Below, piece by piece: positions 26,933-35,391 of a stretch of DNA of 45,317 bases. The stretch spans positions 1 through 45,317 of the forward strand of contig JAAZKG010000089.1 in assembly GCA_012799935.1 (NCBI GenBank), in the 5' to 3' direction. Source of the DNA: Erysipelotrichia bacterium (GTDB lineage Bacteria; Bacillota_I; Bacilli_A; Erysipelotrichales; Erysipelotrichaceae). Position 1 is the stretch's first letter, and every line of letters begins with the position of its first letter. Under the pieces are notes generated by a model. The model was not told the origin of the DNA. It saw only the letters and a list, made by a program, of their open reading frames with translations, and did not search any database. Made by a program: the position numbers and the translations under genes.

Positions 26933-26983
26933 CAATAATAATTGATAGGAAATTATCCTTTGGTGTTTTTGCAGTTATTATTG
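26933..26983. repeat. Imperfect inverted repeat with inner hairpin
   Basis: CAATAATAATTG (26933-26944) can pair over 12 positions (one G-T) with CAGTTATTATTG (26972-26983). The loop contains a smaller AGGA/TCCT hairpin. A short T run follows at 26991-26995. It may help end the aconitase transcript or may be a structured 3' element. Confidence 0.45.
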
Positions 26984-27035
26984 CTGATCTATTTTTGAAG
27001 ATTTCAAAATTAACCCTAAAACAGTTCAATCACCC

Positions 27036-27070
27036 AAAAGAAAAGATGGCTTTTTCAGCCATTTTCTTTT
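27036..27070 (-). terminator. Bidirectional terminator between aconitase and yigZ
   Basis: AAAAGAAAAGATGGCT pairs with AGCCATTTTCTTTT around a short T-rich loop, with one unpaired base. It is 8 bases past the yigZ stop and also lies downstream of aconitase. Confidence 0.7.
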
Positions 27071-27077
27071 AAAAATA

Positions 27078-27668
27078 TTATTTTTGAATTATTTCTTCAC
27101 TTATGAATTCTGCCTGATATTGTCCACTGGTAATTTCTTCAATTTCTAAAGAAAGATCTTCTTCAGTTTGGAAATAGTAAGTTACTTGTTCACAATAAGC
27201 ACGATTAGTGATTGTAGCTTTGGTACTTAAAAGATATTCTAAACTGTTGATTAAACTATAGTCAGCAGTAATTTTATAATTATAAACAGTTGTTGGTATG
27301 GTTAGGGTTGCTAGTTTAATTGCTTCAGCAGTTGCTTGACTATAAGCTCTTATAAGTCCAGCAGTACCTAGTAAAGTGCCTCCAAAATATCTAACAACTA
27401 CCGCCAAAACGTTATCAAGATTATGGTTCAATAATGTTTCCAGTATTGGCCTGCCAGCAGTAGAAGCAGGTTCACCATCATCATTACTTCTGGTAATATC
27501 ACCAATCACTGCTCCGTAACAATAATGTCTGGCAGCTGGGTATTCTTTTTTGATTTCAACTAATTCATCTTTAATTTTATTATCATCATTAATAGGTAAA
27601 AGAATGCAATAAAACTTGGATTTTTTAACTTCTATTAAACTGACAACTTTTTCTTTTACATTAAACAT
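27078..27668 (-). CDS. YigZ/IMPACT family protein
   Basis: The 196-residue product has the N-terminal IMPACT (UPF0029) domain and a C-terminal ferredoxin-like domain of the YigZ family. The IMPACT domain shows KKSKFYCILLP, PAARHYCYGAVIG, SNDDGEPASTAGRPIL and VVVRYFGGTLLGTAGLIRAY. The family is widespread and has been linked to translation factors, but its role is unsettled. The open frame extends 10 codons further upstream. The ATG at 27666-27668 has GGGGTGA in front and matches the usual family start (MFNVKEKVVS). It is monocistronic and divergent from the LCP gene. Confidence 0.85.
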   Translation of the reverse strand: MFNVKEKVVSLIEVKKSKFYCILLPINDDNKIKDELVEIKKEYPAARHYCYGAVIGDITRSNDDGEPASTAGRPILETLLNHNLDNVLAVVVRYFGGTLLGTAGLIRAYSQATAEAIKLATLTIPTTVYNYKITADYSLINSLEYLLSTKATITNRAYCEQVTYYFQTEEDLSLEIEEITSGQYQAEFISEEIIQK

Positions 27669-27714
27669 CTTGACTTTCACCCCAATGTAATTATACATTA
27701 AATAGGTGTCCTTA

Positions 27715-27723
27715 TGATATAAT
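27715..27723 (+). promoter_or_regulatory. Extended -10 promoter of the LCP-family gene
   Basis: TGA followed by TATAAT at 27718-27723. The LCP start is 20 bases downstream, so the leader would be very short. Confidence 0.5.
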
Positions 27724-27743
27724 AAGCACGAAGAGGAAAAACT

Positions 27744-29345
27744 ATGACAGGAAAAAGACAGTTATCTCCAAAGAAGAGAGCTCAACTTATTAAAAGAAGA
27801 AAAGAAAGAAGACTGATAAAAAAGGTATCGTTATATACATTTCTGATTAACCTTATAAGTGCAGTCGTTTTATTTGTGATGATTGCCAGTTATAAATTTT
27901 TACCATCAAAGTATTTAATTTTGTTAGGTGTTATTTTTGTAATAACAATATCAATTTTTGCGATAGCAGCTTTAATTCCTAACATTAAAAGTGGAATCAA
28001 GATTTTTCAAAGTGTTATCTCTGGTATTCTGGCTATTTTTATGATTGTTGGCTGCTTAATCTTGCCTGTTTATCTTGGCAAATTAGAAAGAATCTTTGTT
28101 TCAGTGCCAACTGAAGGAAGTTTGAATATTAATGTTTATGTTTTAAATGACACAGGGTTTAATGAAATTGAAGATTTAGCTGGGAAAACAGTAGGAATTC
28201 AAAAAGATTTAGACTTGGATTATCAAAACTATGCTATAAAAATAGTAAATAAAGAAATTGTTGGGCAAGATATTGAAGTTGTTGAACTAGAAAATATTTA
28301 TTCGGCTGTAGAAAAACTTTACGCCAGAGAAGTCGACGCAATAATGTTAAATCAGGATTATGTAGACATCATTAAAGACAATAAAGATTTCTCTGATTTT
28401 GCCAGTAAGGTAAAACTTTTATATCAATGTACTCAAAAAATAAAAATAGTCACTGATACAGCTGCTATCAGTAATATTACTAAAGAACCATTTATCATTG
28501 CTTTAACAGGAGTGGATCAATGGAATTATTCTACTATTTCTGCTTCAGTTAGAGTTAGAAGTGATGTCAATATAGTGCTAGCTGTTAATCCAATTAATAA
28601 ACAAATATTGATGGTTACTTTGCCAAGAGATAGTTATGTGCCTTTAAATGGTAATTATAACAAGATGGATAAACTAACGCATGCAACAACCTTATCAGAT
28701 GGTATTAATAGTTGGATAAACACTTTAAATGAAGTGCTGGATATTGATGTCAACTATTATTTAAGGGTTAATTTTTCTTCTCTAGTAGATATAATTAATG
28801 CTATAGATGGAATAGATGTTAACAACCCTTATTACTTTGAAACAAACTTTGTTATCTATGATTATGACGCAAATGACAATGATGGAGTTACTGGAGAGCA
28901 CAAAGCTTTTGAAAAAGGAATTATTCACTTAAATGGCGAAGAAGCCCTAGCTTATTGTCGTGAAAGATATTATGTCAAAGCAGATGGTCATATGATAGGT
29001 GATTTAGGTAGAAATAAACATCAAGCTTTAGTTTTAAAAGCAACTATTGATAAGGTAAGTTCGGTCGCCATTATTACCAAGATTGGAAAGCTATTAGAGT
29101 CTTTAGATGGAAAATTTACCAGCAATATTGAAACTAAAGATATCTATGCCTTAGCTCAAATGCAGCTAGATGACATGGCAGATTGGACCATTCTCACTTA
29201 TGCCGTGACTGGATATGGTGATTATTTAGATAGTTATGTTATGGGAATTAAACTAAGTATGGTAGTTTTAAATAAAAACGAATTATCCCAAGCCAAACAG
29301 TATATTAATCAAATATTAAACAATCAGATAGTAGAAATAGATTAG
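27744..29345 (+). CDS. LytR-CpsA-Psr family protein with an extra binding-protein-like domain
   Basis: LCP proteins attach teichoic acids or other glycopolymers to the cell envelope from lipid-linked precursors. The 533-residue product has a very basic N-terminus, then three membrane helices (about 28-125). Next comes a domain (about 130-245) with GFNEIEDLAGKTVGIQKD and AVEKLYAREVDAIMLNQDY, which looks like half of a family-3 solute-binding fold. The LCP domain follows, with VTLPRDSYVPL, DKLTHA, INAIDGIDVNNP and YCRERYYVK. The conserved Asp and Arg residues for pyrophosphate and lipid binding seem present. A terminator follows at once. The ribosome binding site is GAGGA. Confidence 0.88.
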   Translation: MTGKRQLSPKKRAQLIKRRKERRLIKKVSLYTFLINLISAVVLFVMIASYKFLPSKYLILLGVIFVITISIFAIAALIPNIKSGIKIFQSVISGILAIFMIVGCLILPVYLGKLERIFVSVPTEGSLNINVYVLNDTGFNEIEDLAGKTVGIQKDLDLDYQNYAIKIVNKEIVGQDIEVVELENIYSAVEKLYAREVDAIMLNQDYVDIIKDNKDFSDFASKVKLLYQCTQKIKIVTDTAAISNITKEPFIIALTGVDQWNYSTISASVRVRSDVNIVLAVNPINKQILMVTLPRDSYVPLNGNYNKMDKLTHATTLSDGINSWINTLNEVLDIDVNYYLRVNFSSLVDIINAIDGIDVNNPYYFETNFVIYDYDANDNDGVTGEHKAFEKGIIHLNGEEALAYCRERYYVKADGHMIGDLGRNKHQALVLKATIDKVSSVAIITKIGKLLESLDGKFTSNIETKDIYALAQMQLDDMADWTILTYAVTGYGDYLDSYVMGIKLSMVVLNKNELSQAKQYINQILNNQIVEID

Positions 29346-29369
29346 GATGAGTTGAACTCGTCCTTTTTT
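29344..29369 (+). terminator. Intrinsic terminator after the LCP gene
   Basis: A stem GGATGAGT / ACTCGTCC (one G-T pair) with loop TGA and a run of T. It begins at the stop codon of the LCP gene. Confidence 0.75.
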
Positions 29370-29404
29370 AGGATAAAAATATAAAACGGACAATAATTAT
29401 TTGA

Positions 29405-29563
29405 GGTGATAAACAATGCAGTAGATGTAATAACAATCTTCCTCAGCATTTTTACTCTGGTAGCAAAGGTCTATATTGTCGTAAATGCATCAAGTTTGTT
29501 AGTGGACAGGAAATAGAAAATCAGTTAAAGGAAGTTGATAGTGAATATTTTCTTTCTTTCAAC
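29405..29563 (+). other. Start-less upstream extension of comFA encoding its zinc finger
   Basis: Reading in the comFA frame, this stretch is open from the stop at 29402-29404 up to the TTG at 29564. It encodes CSRCNNNLP, then LYCRKCIKF, a four-cysteine zinc finger like that at the N-terminus of ComFA proteins. No ATG, GTG or TTG occurs in this frame. A ribosome binding site-like GAGGTGAT (29403-29410) and an ATG (29416-29418) are suitably placed, but that ATG runs out of frame into a stop after two codons. Insertion of two bases after this ATG would restore a normal ComFA start. The region therefore looks like the true 5' end of comFA with a lost start. Confidence 0.65.
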
Positions 29564-30538
29564 TTGAGCGATAAGCAAAAAGAAGTATCTAAAAAATTAG
29601 CTAAGCTAGTTAGTCAAGGTAAATCAGTTCTACTTGAAGCAGTTTGTGGAGCAGGTAAAACAGAAATCGTTTATGAAACAATTGCTCAAGCCCTAAAACA
29701 AAATAAAAAAGTTGGTTTTGCCATTAGCAGAAGGCAAGTAGTTTTAGAAATTACAGAAAGACTTCAAGAAGTTTTTAAAAATTTAGAAGTGATTGCTGTA
29801 TGTCAGGGGTATACTATTAAAGTTGTTGGTGACCTTGTTGTTTGTACCACTCACCAACTTTATCGTTATCATAATTATTTTGATTTATTGATAATTGATG
29901 AACCTGATGGTTTCCCTTATAAGGGCAACAAGGTTTTACAAGGAATTGCCAGAAATAGTTATAAACAAGCAGTGATTTATTTGACTGCTACTCCTGATGA
30001 AAAGTTGATGCAAAGAGTAATGAATAAAGAGCTTAGTTATTTAAAACTTTCCAAAAGACCGTTGGGAAATGATTTGATAATACCTAAAACGATTTATAGT
30101 TTTAAATGGCTATTATATTTAATCTTAATAATTAAAATAAATAATTTAGTAAAGTTAAATAAAAAGCTTTTAGTTTTTGTGCCAACAATTAAGATGAGTA
30201 GATTTATCTATTTTTTATTAAGAAAGTATTATCGCTGTTGTTATATGAATTCAAAATCGACTAATAAAGAAGAAATAATTGAAGAATTTAAAACTGGTAA
30301 ATATGAGATGTGCATTTGTACTACGGTATTAGAAAGAGGAATAACGATAAAAGGTGTAAATGTCATTGTAATGTTTGCTCAGCATACTGTCTTTGATGAG
30401 GCATCTCTAGTTCAAATATCAGGCAGAGTAGGCAGAGATGTTAATAATCCTTTTGGTTTGTGTTATTTTTTAGCAACCAAAAAAACAGAAGAAATTGATA
30501 AATGTATAAAGAGATTGGAAAGGGCAAATAATGATTGA
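29564..30538 (+). CDS. comFA: ComFA-like DNA helicase (competence), start uncertain
   Basis: ComFA is a superfamily 2 helicase-like ATPase that helps pull transforming DNA into the cell. The open frame from TTG gives 324 residues, and about 52 more lie upstream without a start codon. Motor motifs are Walker A EAVCGAGKTEIVY, the DEAD-like box LLIIDEPDGFPY (usually DEVDAFPY), LTATPDEKLM, FVPTIKMS and the arginine motif QISGRVGRD. Full ComFA proteins are about 430-460 residues, so even with the extension this is short. It overlaps comFC by 8 bases. If the TTG is really used, the zinc finger is absent from the protein. Confidence 0.82.
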   Translation: MSDKQKEVSKKLAKLVSQGKSVLLEAVCGAGKTEIVYETIAQALKQNKKVGFAISRRQVVLEITERLQEVFKNLEVIAVCQGYTIKVVGDLVVCTTHQLYRYHNYFDLLIIDEPDGFPYKGNKVLQGIARNSYKQAVIYLTATPDEKLMQRVMNKELSYLKLSKRPLGNDLIIPKTIYSFKWLLYLILIIKINNLVKLNKKLLVFVPTIKMSRFIYFLLRKYYRCCYMNSKSTNKEEIIEEFKTGKYEMCICTTVLERGITIKGVNVIVMFAQHTVFDEASLVQISGRVGRDVNNPFGLCYFLATKKTEEIDKCIKRLERANND

Positions 30539-31187
30539 TTGTTATTGCTTGGTTTGCCATAAAGGCATTAGAGAAAACGGAAGTATTAGACAACTATTTT
30601 ATGTTAATGATATTTTATGTAGCAGTTGTCGCAGTGACCTTTTCGATTATAAATATCTTTTTAGATTAGATGAAATTACTATTGAGGGGTTATATGTTTA
30701 TACAGGCAAAGTTCGTGAATTATTAATACAATATAAGGAATATAATGATGAAGCATTATTTCCATTATTTTTATATCCTTATAAAAAATATCTAAGAAAA
30801 AAATATAAGGATTATTCTTTAGTTGTGATGTGTAGCAGTAAGGAAAGTATTTTAAAAAGAGGCTTCAATCATATGGAAAATATGGTTGATATTTTAAATA
30901 TGGATGTAATTGATGTTTTATATAAAAGTAAAGATATTAGCCAAAAACACTTGGATTTTAAAGAAAGAGAACAGATTAGAAAATTTATTCATTTAAAAAA
31001 TAAAGAATTATTAAAAGGAAAAAAGATACTATTAGTTGATGATGTAATTACTACAGGATCAAGTATAAAGGCTGCTTATAAATTACTAAAACCACATTGT
31101 TTAGATGTAAAGGTTTTATGTGTCTGCTATAGCAGTGCTTTTGTTTCCAATAAAAGATTAAAGATTATAAAATTATTGGGTAAATAA
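30531..31187 (+). CDS. comFC: ComFC-like phosphoribosyltransferase-fold competence protein
   Basis: The 218-residue product has an N-terminal zinc finger (YCLVCHKGI and LCSSCRSDL). A phosphoribosyltransferase domain follows with the signature ILLVDDVITTGSSIKAAYK near residue 170, and KRGFNHMENM before it. The protein works with ComFA in DNA uptake, though its enzyme substrate is not established. Its ATG overlaps the end of comFA by 8 bases, so translation is coupled. No late-competence pilus genes are in the window. No terminator was found after the stop. Confidence 0.88.
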   Translation: MIDCYCLVCHKGIRENGSIRQLFYVNDILCSSCRSDLFDYKYLFRLDEITIEGLYVYTGKVRELLIQYKEYNDEALFPLFLYPYKKYLRKKYKDYSLVVMCSSKESILKRGFNHMENMVDILNMDVIDVLYKSKDISQKHLDFKEREQIRKFIHLKNKELLKGKKILLVDDVITTGSSIKAAYKLLKPHCLDVKVLCVCYSSAFVSNKRLKIIKLLGK

Positions 31188-31221
31188 AGAAAATTTAAGA
31201 TAAAGTGTATTTATTTTATAA

Positions 31222-31249
31222 TTTACTGCGTTAAGATATATGATACAAT
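31222..31249 (+). promoter_or_regulatory. Promoter of secA-prfB
   Basis: TTTACT (31222-31227), 16 bases, then TACAAT (31244-31249), with TGA before the -10 making it extended. The secA start is 23 bases downstream. Confidence 0.6.
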
Positions 31250-31272
31250 TAATAAGGTAGGAGGTATGTTGA

Positions 31273-33624
31273 ATGTCAAATTTTATCAGCAGACTATTTA
31301 ATCTTAGCAAGAGAGCTACAGCTGCGTTAGAAAAGAAAGTAGAGCCAATTGAAGAGTTATCAGACTATATGGCATCACTATCTGATGAACAGCTGAAAGA
31401 AAATACCATAAAATTTAAAGAAAGATTGGCTAATGGAGAAACATTAGATGATATTTTACCTGAAGCTTATGCCACAGTTAGAGAAGCAGCTAAAAGAGTA
31501 ATTGGAGAATATGCTTATAGGGTTCAGTTAATGGGTGGTGTTGTTTTACATCAGGGTGACATTGCTGAAATGAAAACTGGTGAAGGTAAAACTTTGACTA
31601 GTATTTTTCCAGTTTATTTAAATGCGCTAACTGGTGAAGGTGTTCATGTTGTTACAGTCAACGAGTACTTAGCGGAAAGAGACTCACAATGGATGGGACA
31701 AATTCATCGATTTTTAGGTTTAACAGTAGGTTTAAATAGACACGGATTAAATCAATCGCAAAAAAAGGCAGCTTATAGTTGTGATATAACCTATACTACA
31801 AATAGTGAATTAGGTTTTGACTATTTAAGAGATAATATGGTTACTAAAGTTGAAGATCGAGTTTTAAGAGGGCTTAATATGGCTTTGGTGGATGAAGTTG
31901 ACTCAATTTTAGTAGATGAGTCAAGAACGCCATTAATTATTTCGGGCGGTAAAAAAGATACTGCTAACTTATACATTCAGGCTGACAAGTTTGTTAAAAG
32001 ATTAACTGAGGAAGAAGATTATACTATTGATGTACAATCAAAGAGTATTATGTTAACTGAAGAGGGTGTAGAAAGAGCAGAAAGTTATTTTAGAGTTGAA
32101 AATTTATATCAACCTGAACATACCGCACTTGTTCACCATATTAACCAAGCTTTAAAAGCTAACTATACAATGAGTAATGAAGTTGAATATTTAGTTAGAG
32201 ACAGACAAGTTCACATAGTAGATGAATTTACTGGTCGTATTATGGAAGGTCGAGTTTTCTCTGATGGATTACATCAAGCTATTGAAGCTAAAGAAAATGT
32301 TCCAATTAAAAGAGAAACTTCAACTTTAGCTACGATAACTTATCAGAACTTCTTTAGATTGTACAATAAACTATGTGGTATGACCGGTACTGCAAAAACA
32401 GAAGAAGAAGAGTTCTTGTCAATTTATAATATGAGAGTTTTTGAAATTCCAACAAATAGAGACATTATCAGAGAAGACTACCCAGATGCGGTATATGGAA
32501 CAAAAAAAGCTAAATATGAAGCATTGACAAAAGAGGTCATTGAAAGAAATTCCAAAGGTCAGCCAGTACTAGTTGGTACAATTTCAGTTGATGTTTCTGA
32601 GTTTTTAAGTAAGATGTTTTCACAAAGAAGAATTAGACATGAAGTCTTAAATGCTAAAAACCATAAAAGAGAAGCAGATATTATTGCTAAAGCAGGTTTA
32701 AAAGGTTCAGTTACAATTGCTACTAACATGGCAGGACGTGGAACAGACATTAAGTTAGGTCCTGGAGTTATAGAACTAGGTGGGTTAGCAGTTTTAGGTT
32801 CGGAAAGACATGAATCAAGACGTATTGATAATCAGTTGCGTGGACGTAGTGGTAGACAGGGAGACCCTGGATGTTCTAAATTCTTCGTTTCACTAGAAGA
32901 TGAATTGATGGTTCGTTTCGGCAGTGATAGAATCAGTGGAATGTTTGACCAGTTAGGAGATATACCTATTGAATCAAAAGTAGTCACCAAAGCTATTGAA
33001 TCAGCTCAAAAGAGAGTTGAGGGTATGAACTTTGATATTCGTAAAACGTTACTTGAATATGACGATGTCTTAAGACAACAAAGAGAAACTATGTACACTC
33101 AAAGAGATGAAATTTTAGAAAACGATGATGTGCATTCAATTATTGAAGCTATGTTTGAAAGATTTGCTGATGATTTAGTAGATTCATATACCGACTTTAC
33201 TCAAAGAACACCAGTAGTAAATAAGGAAGCTTTGGCAGTAGCTATTGATAAGATGAGTGGAGTAAAAACTAATGTTAATGATGTTTTTGTTTCATTAAAT
33301 GATGCTGATGATATCAAGAAGGCTTCATTTGATGCTTTATGGGAAAGTTATGAAAATAAAATTGAAGAAATAAGAGATGAAATGATTAAACTGGAAAAAG
33401 TAATTGTTTTAAAAATTATTGATGCTAAATGGATTGATCATATTGACTTAATGAGTAAGTTAAGAGATGGCATTCATTTACGTTCTTATGCTCAGGATAA
33501 TCCGTTAAAAGCCTATACTCAAGAAGGATATGAGATGTTTGAAACGATGATGAATAACATTTCTAAAGAAGTTGTTAATTTCTGTTCCAGCTGTCGTATT
33601 GAATATGGTAGGAGACAAAGATAA
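31273..33624 (+). CDS. secA: Preprotein translocase ATPase SecA
   Basis: SecA drives secretion of unfolded proteins through SecYEG. The 783-residue product has Walker A EMKTGEGKTLTSIFP (about 98), VTVNEYLAERD, VDEVDSILVDESRTPLIISG, GRIMEGRVFSDGLHQAIEAKE and NMAGRGTDIKLG. The arginine motif RGRSGRQGDPG and the helical scaffold IDAKWIDHIDLMSKLRDGI follow. The C-terminus is short, keeping only two cysteines (FCSSC) and no full zinc-binding tail. An out-of-frame ATG lies at 31266, but the start at 31273 has GGAGG at good spacing. Only two bases separate it from prfB. Confidence 0.97.
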   Translation: MSNFISRLFNLSKRATAALEKKVEPIEELSDYMASLSDEQLKENTIKFKERLANGETLDDILPEAYATVREAAKRVIGEYAYRVQLMGGVVLHQGDIAEMKTGEGKTLTSIFPVYLNALTGEGVHVVTVNEYLAERDSQWMGQIHRFLGLTVGLNRHGLNQSQKKAAYSCDITYTTNSELGFDYLRDNMVTKVEDRVLRGLNMALVDEVDSILVDESRTPLIISGGKKDTANLYIQADKFVKRLTEEEDYTIDVQSKSIMLTEEGVERAESYFRVENLYQPEHTALVHHINQALKANYTMSNEVEYLVRDRQVHIVDEFTGRIMEGRVFSDGLHQAIEAKENVPIKRETSTLATITYQNFFRLYNKLCGMTGTAKTEEEEFLSIYNMRVFEIPTNRDIIREDYPDAVYGTKKAKYEALTKEVIERNSKGQPVLVGTISVDVSEFLSKMFSQRRIRHEVLNAKNHKREADIIAKAGLKGSVTIATNMAGRGTDIKLGPGVIELGGLAVLGSERHESRRIDNQLRGRSGRQGDPGCSKFFVSLEDELMVRFGSDRISGMFDQLGDIPIESKVVTKAIESAQKRVEGMNFDIRKTLLEYDDVLRQQRETMYTQRDEILENDDVHSIIEAMFERFADDLVDSYTDFTQRTPVVNKEALAVAIDKMSGVKTNVNDVFVSLNDADDIKKASFDALWESYENKIEEIRDEMIKLEKVIVLKIIDAKWIDHIDLMSKLRDGIHLRSYAQDNPLKAYTQEGYEMFETMMNNISKEVVNFCSSCRIEYGRRQR

Positions 33625-33626
33625 TT

Positions 33627-34728
33627 ATGGAACTATATGAAATTAAACAACAATTACCTATCATTTCAAGCAATGTAGAAGCCTTAAAGGAGTCTCTTTG
33701 ACTGGGAAACAAAACAGCAAAGAATTGATGAAATAGATAAATTAATGCTTGATGAAAACTTTTGGTCTGATAGAAAAAAGGCCCAAAGTTTAATTGATGA
33801 AGCTAATTCTTTAAGAGATATATTAGAAAATATGCAGATTTTATCATCTTCGATTGAAGAGATTGAAGATTTGTTAAATTCTTTAAAAGATGATGAAGAT
33901 GAAGAAATTCAAATATTGATACAGCAAGAATTTGAAGAAATAATTGAAAGATATCAACAATTTGAAATAAGTATTTTATTATCAGAACCTTATGATCGAC
34001 ATAATGCGATTATCGAACTTCATCCAGGAGCTGGAGGAACTGAATCTCAAGATTGGGCTCAAATGCTATATCGCATGTATACTAGATACTGCACTTTAAA
34101 AGAGTTTAAGGTAACAATTTTAGATTATTTAGATGGAGATGAAGCAGGGTTAAAATCTTGTAGTATGCTAGTTGAAGGACCTTTAGCCTATGGCTATTTA
34201 AAAGGCGAAAAAGGAGTACATCGTTTGGTTAGGATTTCTCCTTTTGATTCAGGAGGTAGAAGACATACTTCTTTTGCTAGTGTTGATGTTATGCCTGAAT
34301 TTGAAGATGATATTGTTATTGATATTAAACCTGAAGATTTAGAAATTGATACTCATCGTGCTTCAGGAGCGGGTGGACAGCATGTAAATAAAACTGATTC
34401 AGCAGTTAGAGTTACCCATAAACCTACTGGCATTGTAACTACTTGTCAATCAGAAAGAAGTCAACTTCAAAATAGAGAAAGAGCTATCAATATGTTAAAA
34501 AGCAAACTTTATCAAAGACATATTGAACAGCAACAAGAAAAACTGGCAGCCATTAAAGGTGAGCAAAAGCTTATTGAATGGGGTTCACAAATTAGAAGTT
34601 ATATCTTTTGCCCGTACACTTTAGTTAAAGACCATCGTACCAACTATGAAGAAACAAATGTTGAAAGAGTTATGGATGGTCAAATAGATGAATTTATTTA
34701 CTCTTACTTAAAGAGTCAAATTGATTAA
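33627..34728 (+). CDS. prfB: Peptide chain release factor 2 with programmed +1 frameshift
   Basis: RF2 ends translation at UGA and UAA. The first frame encodes 24 residues from ATG at 33627 and stops at TGA 33699-33701. Skipping T33699 continues as [10 protein letters not shown] and then the main body, for 366 residues in total. The slippery site CTT-TGA-C preceded by AAAGGAG is the classical autoregulatory signal: low RF2 favours slipping. The SPF anticodon-like motif in [11 protein letters not shown] and the catalytic [13 protein letters not shown] (GGQ about 249) are present. It follows secA by two bases, the usual Firmicutes order. The coding sequence should be read as 33627-33698 joined to 33700-34728. 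Confidence 0.96.
33687..33702 (+). promoter_or_regulatory. prfB +1 programmed frameshift site
   Basis: An internal Shine-Dalgarno-like AAAGGAG precedes TCT CTT TGA C. It lies a few bases before the CTT-TGA slip point, as in other RF2 genes. Confidence 0.95.
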
Positions 34729-34749
34729 TTGGTATAATTAATTTATAAT
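34721..34749 (+). promoter_or_regulatory. Promoter of the bactofilin pair
   Basis: TTGATT (34721-34726), exactly 17 bases, then TATAAT (34744-34749). It overlaps the prfB stop codon. A second TATAAT at 34733 is nearby. Confidence 0.6.
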
Positions 34750-34776
34750 TAATACAGTAAATAGGAGATTTGTTAT

Positions 34777-35373
34777 ATGAGTGAAAATAATAGAAATGCC
34801 CAAGATTTAGATGAAATCTTAGAAAAAATTGAAAATATCGATGAAGTAAAAGAGGTAGAAGTGCCTTTGTTTGAAAACATTAAGTTTGAAAGTCCGTTTA
34901 AAAACGATGATAAAAGCGTTTCTTATTTTGCTACTCCAACTACAATTGAAGAAAGTGATGGAGAATATACCGTTATTGGTTCTTCAACAGTGATTGATTC
35001 TAATATTAAATGTGGCGGAAATATCAAAGTAAAAGGTCAAGTTAAAGGAAGTGTTTCAGTAAATGGTAGCGCTGATATTTTCGGAACAATTGAAGGTGAT
35101 ATTCAAGCTAATGAAGTGACATTAGAACATGGTGCTAAAGTATTAGGCAATATTATCTGTAAAGCAGATGTTAATGCTTTAGATGATAGTAAGATTGTTG
35201 GAAACATTGTTGCGAAAAATGCATATATTAATTCACATGTTGAAGGTGATTTAGAAATCTTAAATGAAGTAAAAATAACTTCAACTGGATCAATCACTGG
35301 TAAAATAGTAACTGGTAGTATTTCTGTTGCAAGTGGTGCAGTATTGAATGCCATAATTTCAATCAGACGCTAA
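34777..35373 (+). CDS. Bactofilin-family polymer-forming cytoskeletal protein (first copy)
   Basis: The 198-residue product has an acidic, unstructured N-terminal tail (about 1-60) with FENIKFESPFKNDD. The bactofilin domain from about residue 64 is a right-handed beta-helix with repeats such as VIGSSTVIDSNIKCGGNIKV, GQVKGSVSVNGSADIFGTIEG and GAKVLGNIICKADV. Bactofilins self-assemble into filaments near the membrane and help shape the cell or place envelope enzymes. It is followed after 18 bases by a paralogue. No M23 peptidase, a frequent bactofilin partner, is adjacent. Confidence 0.88.
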   Translation: MSENNRNAQDLDEILEKIENIDEVKEVEVPLFENIKFESPFKNDDKSVSYFATPTTIEESDGEYTVIGSSTVIDSNIKCGGNIKVKGQVKGSVSVNGSADIFGTIEGDIQANEVTLEHGAKVLGNIICKADVNALDDSKIVGNIVAKNAYINSHVEGDLEILNEVKITSTGSITGKIVTGSISVASGAVLNAIISIRR

Positions 35374-35391
35374 TTTTAAGGAGTTGTAATT

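Noticed and set aside
29416-29424. ATG with a good upstream ribosome binding site before comFA
   Set aside because: It meets a stop after two codons (ATG CAG TAG) and is out of frame with comFA, so it cannot start the gene as written.
33699-33701. prfB as a pseudogene because of an internal TGA
   Set aside because: The TGA lies in the classical RF2 frameshift site with the Shine-Dalgarno-like element, so the gene is intact.
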